A DNA stretch of 64,000 bases from Allacma fusca (lineage: Eukaryota > Arthropoda > Collembola > Symphypleona > Sminthuridae), in assembly GCA_947179485.1 (NCBI GenBank), contig OX359245.1, positions 38,365,067 through 38,429,066 on the forward strand, in the 5' to 3' direction. The position numbers and the translations under genes were made by a program. Of the stretch, positions 60,656 to 64,000 are shown one piece after another (position 1 is the first letter of the stretch; every line of letters begins with the position of its first letter). The notes beneath the pieces are model-generated. The model was given only the letters and a program-made list of their open reading frames with translations. It had not been told where the DNA came from and ran no database searches.

Positions 60656-61640
60656 TAGTGTTTCTTGTCAATTGCAAGTTAACCGCAATTACTAATTGAA
60701 CTTGCAAGTTCGGTTCAATTCCGGTTATTTTACACCAGGGAATTGCAATTGTCGGTGCAAGTGCAATTTGTGTGTACTTAAATTGCAATTACAAAAGCAT
60801 TAAGTACTTGCAATTACCGGTTAAGCACAACTGAAATTGCAAGAGATTCAATTGCAATTGCAAGTGCTTGCACTGTAAAAAGTTGCAATTTAAAAAATAT
60901 TTATCAATTTAATTGCAACTTGAAACCCTTTCGAATTTGAGCGCAAATTTCCATAAAATGCCTCAATAAGTCATTTGGCTCTAGTAACTAATTATAACAA
61001 TCTAGAGTATTGTTTTAACGAGTGTAGTCACTGTACTTCCTGTACAATTTCGTCGGTGAGGCCGCAAAATGATCTGAACGCATTTTCGATTTGTATTAAA
61101 ATTTTCCCATTAGCACAAAATAGGCCAAATATTTTAAGGATACGAAAGATATGCTGAACGATGAAATTTTACAATATTTCAGCCTTGGAGGCCTTGAAGG
61201 AAGGCAATTTCATTTTTGCATCTCTGTGTCATTATGCATTTCATTTAGATTATTTTATTTAATACACTTTGTTCAATTTCGTAAAACAGCATGTATAAAT
61301 ACCATCTTGCTACCAATCAAAAATGCACGGATCATTTTGTCTCTTTACCCACGATTTATACTGTATATATCAACTTGTATATATGTTAACTTGCAATTAA
61401 AAATTGCAATTGCACTTGCAATTGTACTTATCGGTGCAATTACTTCCAAATGTTTTTGCAATTGCCTTACCAACTGCAAGTAACTTATGAACTAATTGCA
61501 AGTTCAACTTCGGTTATTTGCATGATTAAATTGCCACATTTTAGCAAGTACCAGTTACGACATTACTAGTACTTGCATTATCAATTTAATTGTAATTGCA
61601 AGTTCGGTTATTCCCAAAACTTGCACCGACAGAAACACTA
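60656..61640. mobile_element. hAT-like non-autonomous element, TTGCAATTGCAA words
   Basis: Inverted ends TAGTGTTTCT on both sides with an exact 8-bp duplication GTTATGGG (60648-60655 and 61641-61648). Both subterminal thirds (60660-60930 and 61385-61630) are dense in TTGCAATTG/CAATTGCAA/ACTTGCAA words; the middle is unrelated AT-rich DNA. That middle includes a fragment (about 61150-61226) homologous to the right end of the GAAGGC element at 45911-45985. Termini match those of the 44128-44619 element although the interior words are unrelated. Confidence 0.85.
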
Positions 61641-61749
61641 GTTATGGGGATACATTTTTTCCCCACCTCGTACCTATATCGCCCAGGGTTATGTCTACAC
61701 CTTTTTAAAACATTCCCAGCCTGAATAATTCTAGAATAAATATTGAATT

Positions 61750-62980
61750 TTCCAAGTATGTCGTGGAAAATTGTTCACGAGAAATTTTTATGTAGATTAA
61801 TAATTTATGTATATAATTATTTATCTATCTGCGTTGATGAGGCAAAATGGTCTAGATCAAGATATTTTTAAAATTAACAAAAATTTGATGTATGTATGTA
61901 CATGCAGATTCACTATAGTAAAATGAACTATCTACTTGCACTAAATTCTCGTGAAAATGTGTATTGATGACATTGAGCAGTAACATAAAAACGATACATA
62001 TTTTTTGAATCCTTCCTTGTGAAAGTAGACTTGCGCTACCCTGTATATTTTGGGTTTCAAAACTGGATACAGACCCCAGGGCCAAAGACACACATTCATT
62101 CAGAATTAAAGACCTTGACTTCTGTGGCTCATAATCAGCTGGTTTTCTGTGTATGACACTGTATGTATTTACATGTATCCTGCCTCATTTACACACTTTA
62201 TTTATGTTAGTATTTTGTTAGCTTTACAGGTTGATTAATATAGAAGAGAAGTTGAAGGCTGCCAGGGCAGTGAGTAAGCAAGATATTGGGAGTTCAGCCT
62301 GTCAATGCTACGGTGCTATATAGACGTGCTAAACTACGGCTTGTATTCTACTTGCTTAATTCACACTCAGCTCATAAATGAGTGTGACAAGAAGTTTGTG
62401 AGAGTTGACAAAAAATGGGAATAAAAACTGTTGGCATAGAAATTCTTATAACACATGTAAGAATGGATTGGTAGAACACCTTAATTGTTTAACCTCAAAA
62501 AATTCCAGTCTAATCAAAATTGAGAACCATTCACAATCATAATAATTATTAATTGAGTGAGCATTATCGATAGCGTTTTAAAATTCATAGAAGAATTACC
62601 TCTCACACTCCGTTTCCCACTTGAGTAGAGATTTGAGGATGAGTAAGCAGCTTTAAAATCTTTGAACTATGCCTAACACTGGCAGAGCAAAATCCTAATT
62701 AAATTGAGGATGAGAATAAAATAAAAATTACATTTGAAGGAAGATTTTACTATAACTTTCTTGTATCAAGCTTTACATAAAACAACGTACATAACATTTA
62801 CTCAAAATACCCTCATCCACGAAATGGGATTATTCTAATATGTCAAATAAATATCAAATGGGAAAATACCAATTTAAGGGTTTGTAAAAGGAAATAAACT
62901 GTCACATTTTTTGTATAAAGTAAAAATCTATAGTTTTTTTAAAAACAAAAACAATATTATTGAACAAAATATCACAACAT
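61750..62980. other. Intergenic, no gene recognised
   Basis: AT-rich, without convincing exons or element ends. Confidence 0.4.
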
Positions 62981-62983
62981 TTG

Positions 62984-63793
62984 TCAGACTTGTAAAAAAT
63001 CCTGGGAGTTCCATCCCTCCAATTTCTCCGGGATGCGGTGACTCAAGTCCTTGTAGAAATAGCGAAGGTAAATACAAGAAATCGGGGTGTAAATCACTGG
63101 GAAAAGTATCAGTCCCATTTTCGTTCCCGAGTCCAAAGTGACAAACCAGAGACTTAGGAAAATAATATCAATGAGGTACAGGCTCATGAAGAGCATCCCA
63201 GCAACTATCATGCAAGTTCGTAAGCATGGCTCGATCGCCTGTGCAAATAAAATAGGGCTATTGATTATACTCCATTTTATTAAATATGTACATAATTATA
63301 ATATATTAATAATTTCGAAAGTTCAAAAATTCCAACTAGTACGCAAAAGGCTTGCCTTTTTATTCCTCAGATGATAGTACATAAGTAAGAGCCCAGTGTA
63401 AAAGAATAAGCCCGACAAAATAGGATGACATGTCTCTCTCGAAGAATCCCAAGGGAGTCTCATATCTGAAAGCATAAATCATTTTTGAATCAAGGGAATT
63501 TTTACAGAGTCAAATTTACTTACAAATTACATACGACTGTGACTGCGTCATTTAAACTCACCCAGAACCATCAGGACGTCCAAAGTCACGCAAACAAATA
63601 GCGGGACAAGTAATAAGAGACACCAGATCACCTGTTGCAATAAAGATGGCATATTATTATGACCTCGCTCAAAAACATAGTTGTATATTTTAAATCAGTA
63701 AAATTTAGAACAACTTACCAAGGGCAACCAGGTATAAAAAACAGTAAGTCTATTAGGGCTTTCTTTTAGTACACCTTTGCACGTATGAAACAT
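62984..63793 (-). CDS. Small four-helix membrane protein, about 162 aa
   Basis: Model: exons 63793-63719, 63631-63558, 63465-63381 and 63238-62984. Four strongly hydrophobic segments are predicted: VIWCLLLLVPLFVCV in exon 2, YFVGLILLHWALTY in exon 3, and two in exon 4, followed by a polar tail. Family not recognised; small 4-helix proteins of this kind are common and poorly characterised in arthropods. The second junction is uncertain: the strongest donor (GG before GTGAGT, ending at 63562) gives the wrong phase for the next exon, while a weaker one (GA before GTTTAA, ending at 63558) fits. The donor of exon 3 (GTACTA) is also weak. Gene likely real, details tentative. Confidence 0.55.
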
Positions 63794-64000
63794 ATTTCCA
63801 AATGTTCAGGGAAGAGGAAGGCAAAATAGTTCACTGTAAATAATTTTTGAATATAATAACTCTAATAATTAAAATATCCACGGTGTAATCGTACAGGCAC
63901 TCGAGCATGAAGTTCTAGATGTAGTACTTTTATTTCTAAAAATATTGATACAAATTCTATTCACAAAATTATGAGCAAAATTTTACATACAATTTATAAT
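63794..64000. other. Window edge, upstream of the four-helix gene
   Basis: AT-rich, holds the presumed promoter of the minus-strand gene. Nothing else seen. Confidence 0.3.

Noticed and set aside
1-64000. CRISPR arrays, bacterial operons, rRNA genes
   Set aside because: None present. The tandem repeats are minisatellites or transposon word arrays without the direct-repeat/spacer regularity of CRISPR, and the gene structure is eukaryotic.

Overview
This is eukaryotic nuclear DNA. It is AT-rich, its genes are split by short GT-AG introns (mostly 70-240 nt), and it carries polyadenylation signals, a pol III tRNA gene and many small DNA transposons. The gene content (7-transmembrane chemoreceptor-like proteins, small cysteine-rich secreted proteins, an M13 neprilysin-like peptidase, Star-like FkbM proteins) points to an arthropod, probably a hexapod. 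A springtail-like animal is my guess, but the sequence does not prove it. All exon models were built by hand from splice consensus and reading-phase agreement; no database was searched.

Layout. 2.5-4.0 kb: chemoreceptor-like CR1 (+). 4.3 kb: tRNA-Val(CAC) (-). 5.6-6.5 kb: secreted CAP-domain protein (+), followed by a 24-bp minisatellite. 7.1-7.35 kb: small six-cysteine secreted peptide (-). 9.8-11.6 kb: cysteine-rich secreted gene C (-). 12.6-14.0 kb: CR2 (-). 14.9-16.2 kb: two fold-back elements and a word-repeat block. 16.9-21.3 kb and 35.2-39.5 kb: two copies of one segmental duplication, each carrying a chemoreceptor-like gene (CR3, CR4) and the 3' part of a cysteine-rich secreted gene. 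Only the second copy keeps the whole secreted gene (B). 21.3-35 kb: gene-poor and rich in mobile elements. 42.1-43.7 and 50.4-51.7 kb: paralogous FkbM/Star-like genes (+), with CR5 (+) between them. 52.2-55.8 kb: M13 peptidase in 14 exons (-). 56.75-57.2 kb: possible 66-aa membrane microprotein (-). 58.2-59.7 kb: deoxyribose-phosphate aldolase (-). 63.0-63.8 kb: four-helix membrane protein (-).

The distinctive part is the repeated pairing of a 383-aa seven-helix receptor-like gene with a 349-aa secreted cysteine-rich gene. The five receptors share the intron phases (1, then 2), and three of them have identical exon lengths (364/322/466 nt). The secreted proteins weakly resemble odorant-binding-protein-like proteins, so this may be a chemosensory cluster; that functional reading is inference.

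The mobile fraction is also notable. Several 0.5-1 kb elements have hAT-type features (three show exact 8-bp target duplications), but each is filled with degenerate iterations of its own short word. One 4.56-kb segment is bounded by two such element ends and has an exact 8-bp duplication only at its outer edges, as if mobilised as a composite unit.
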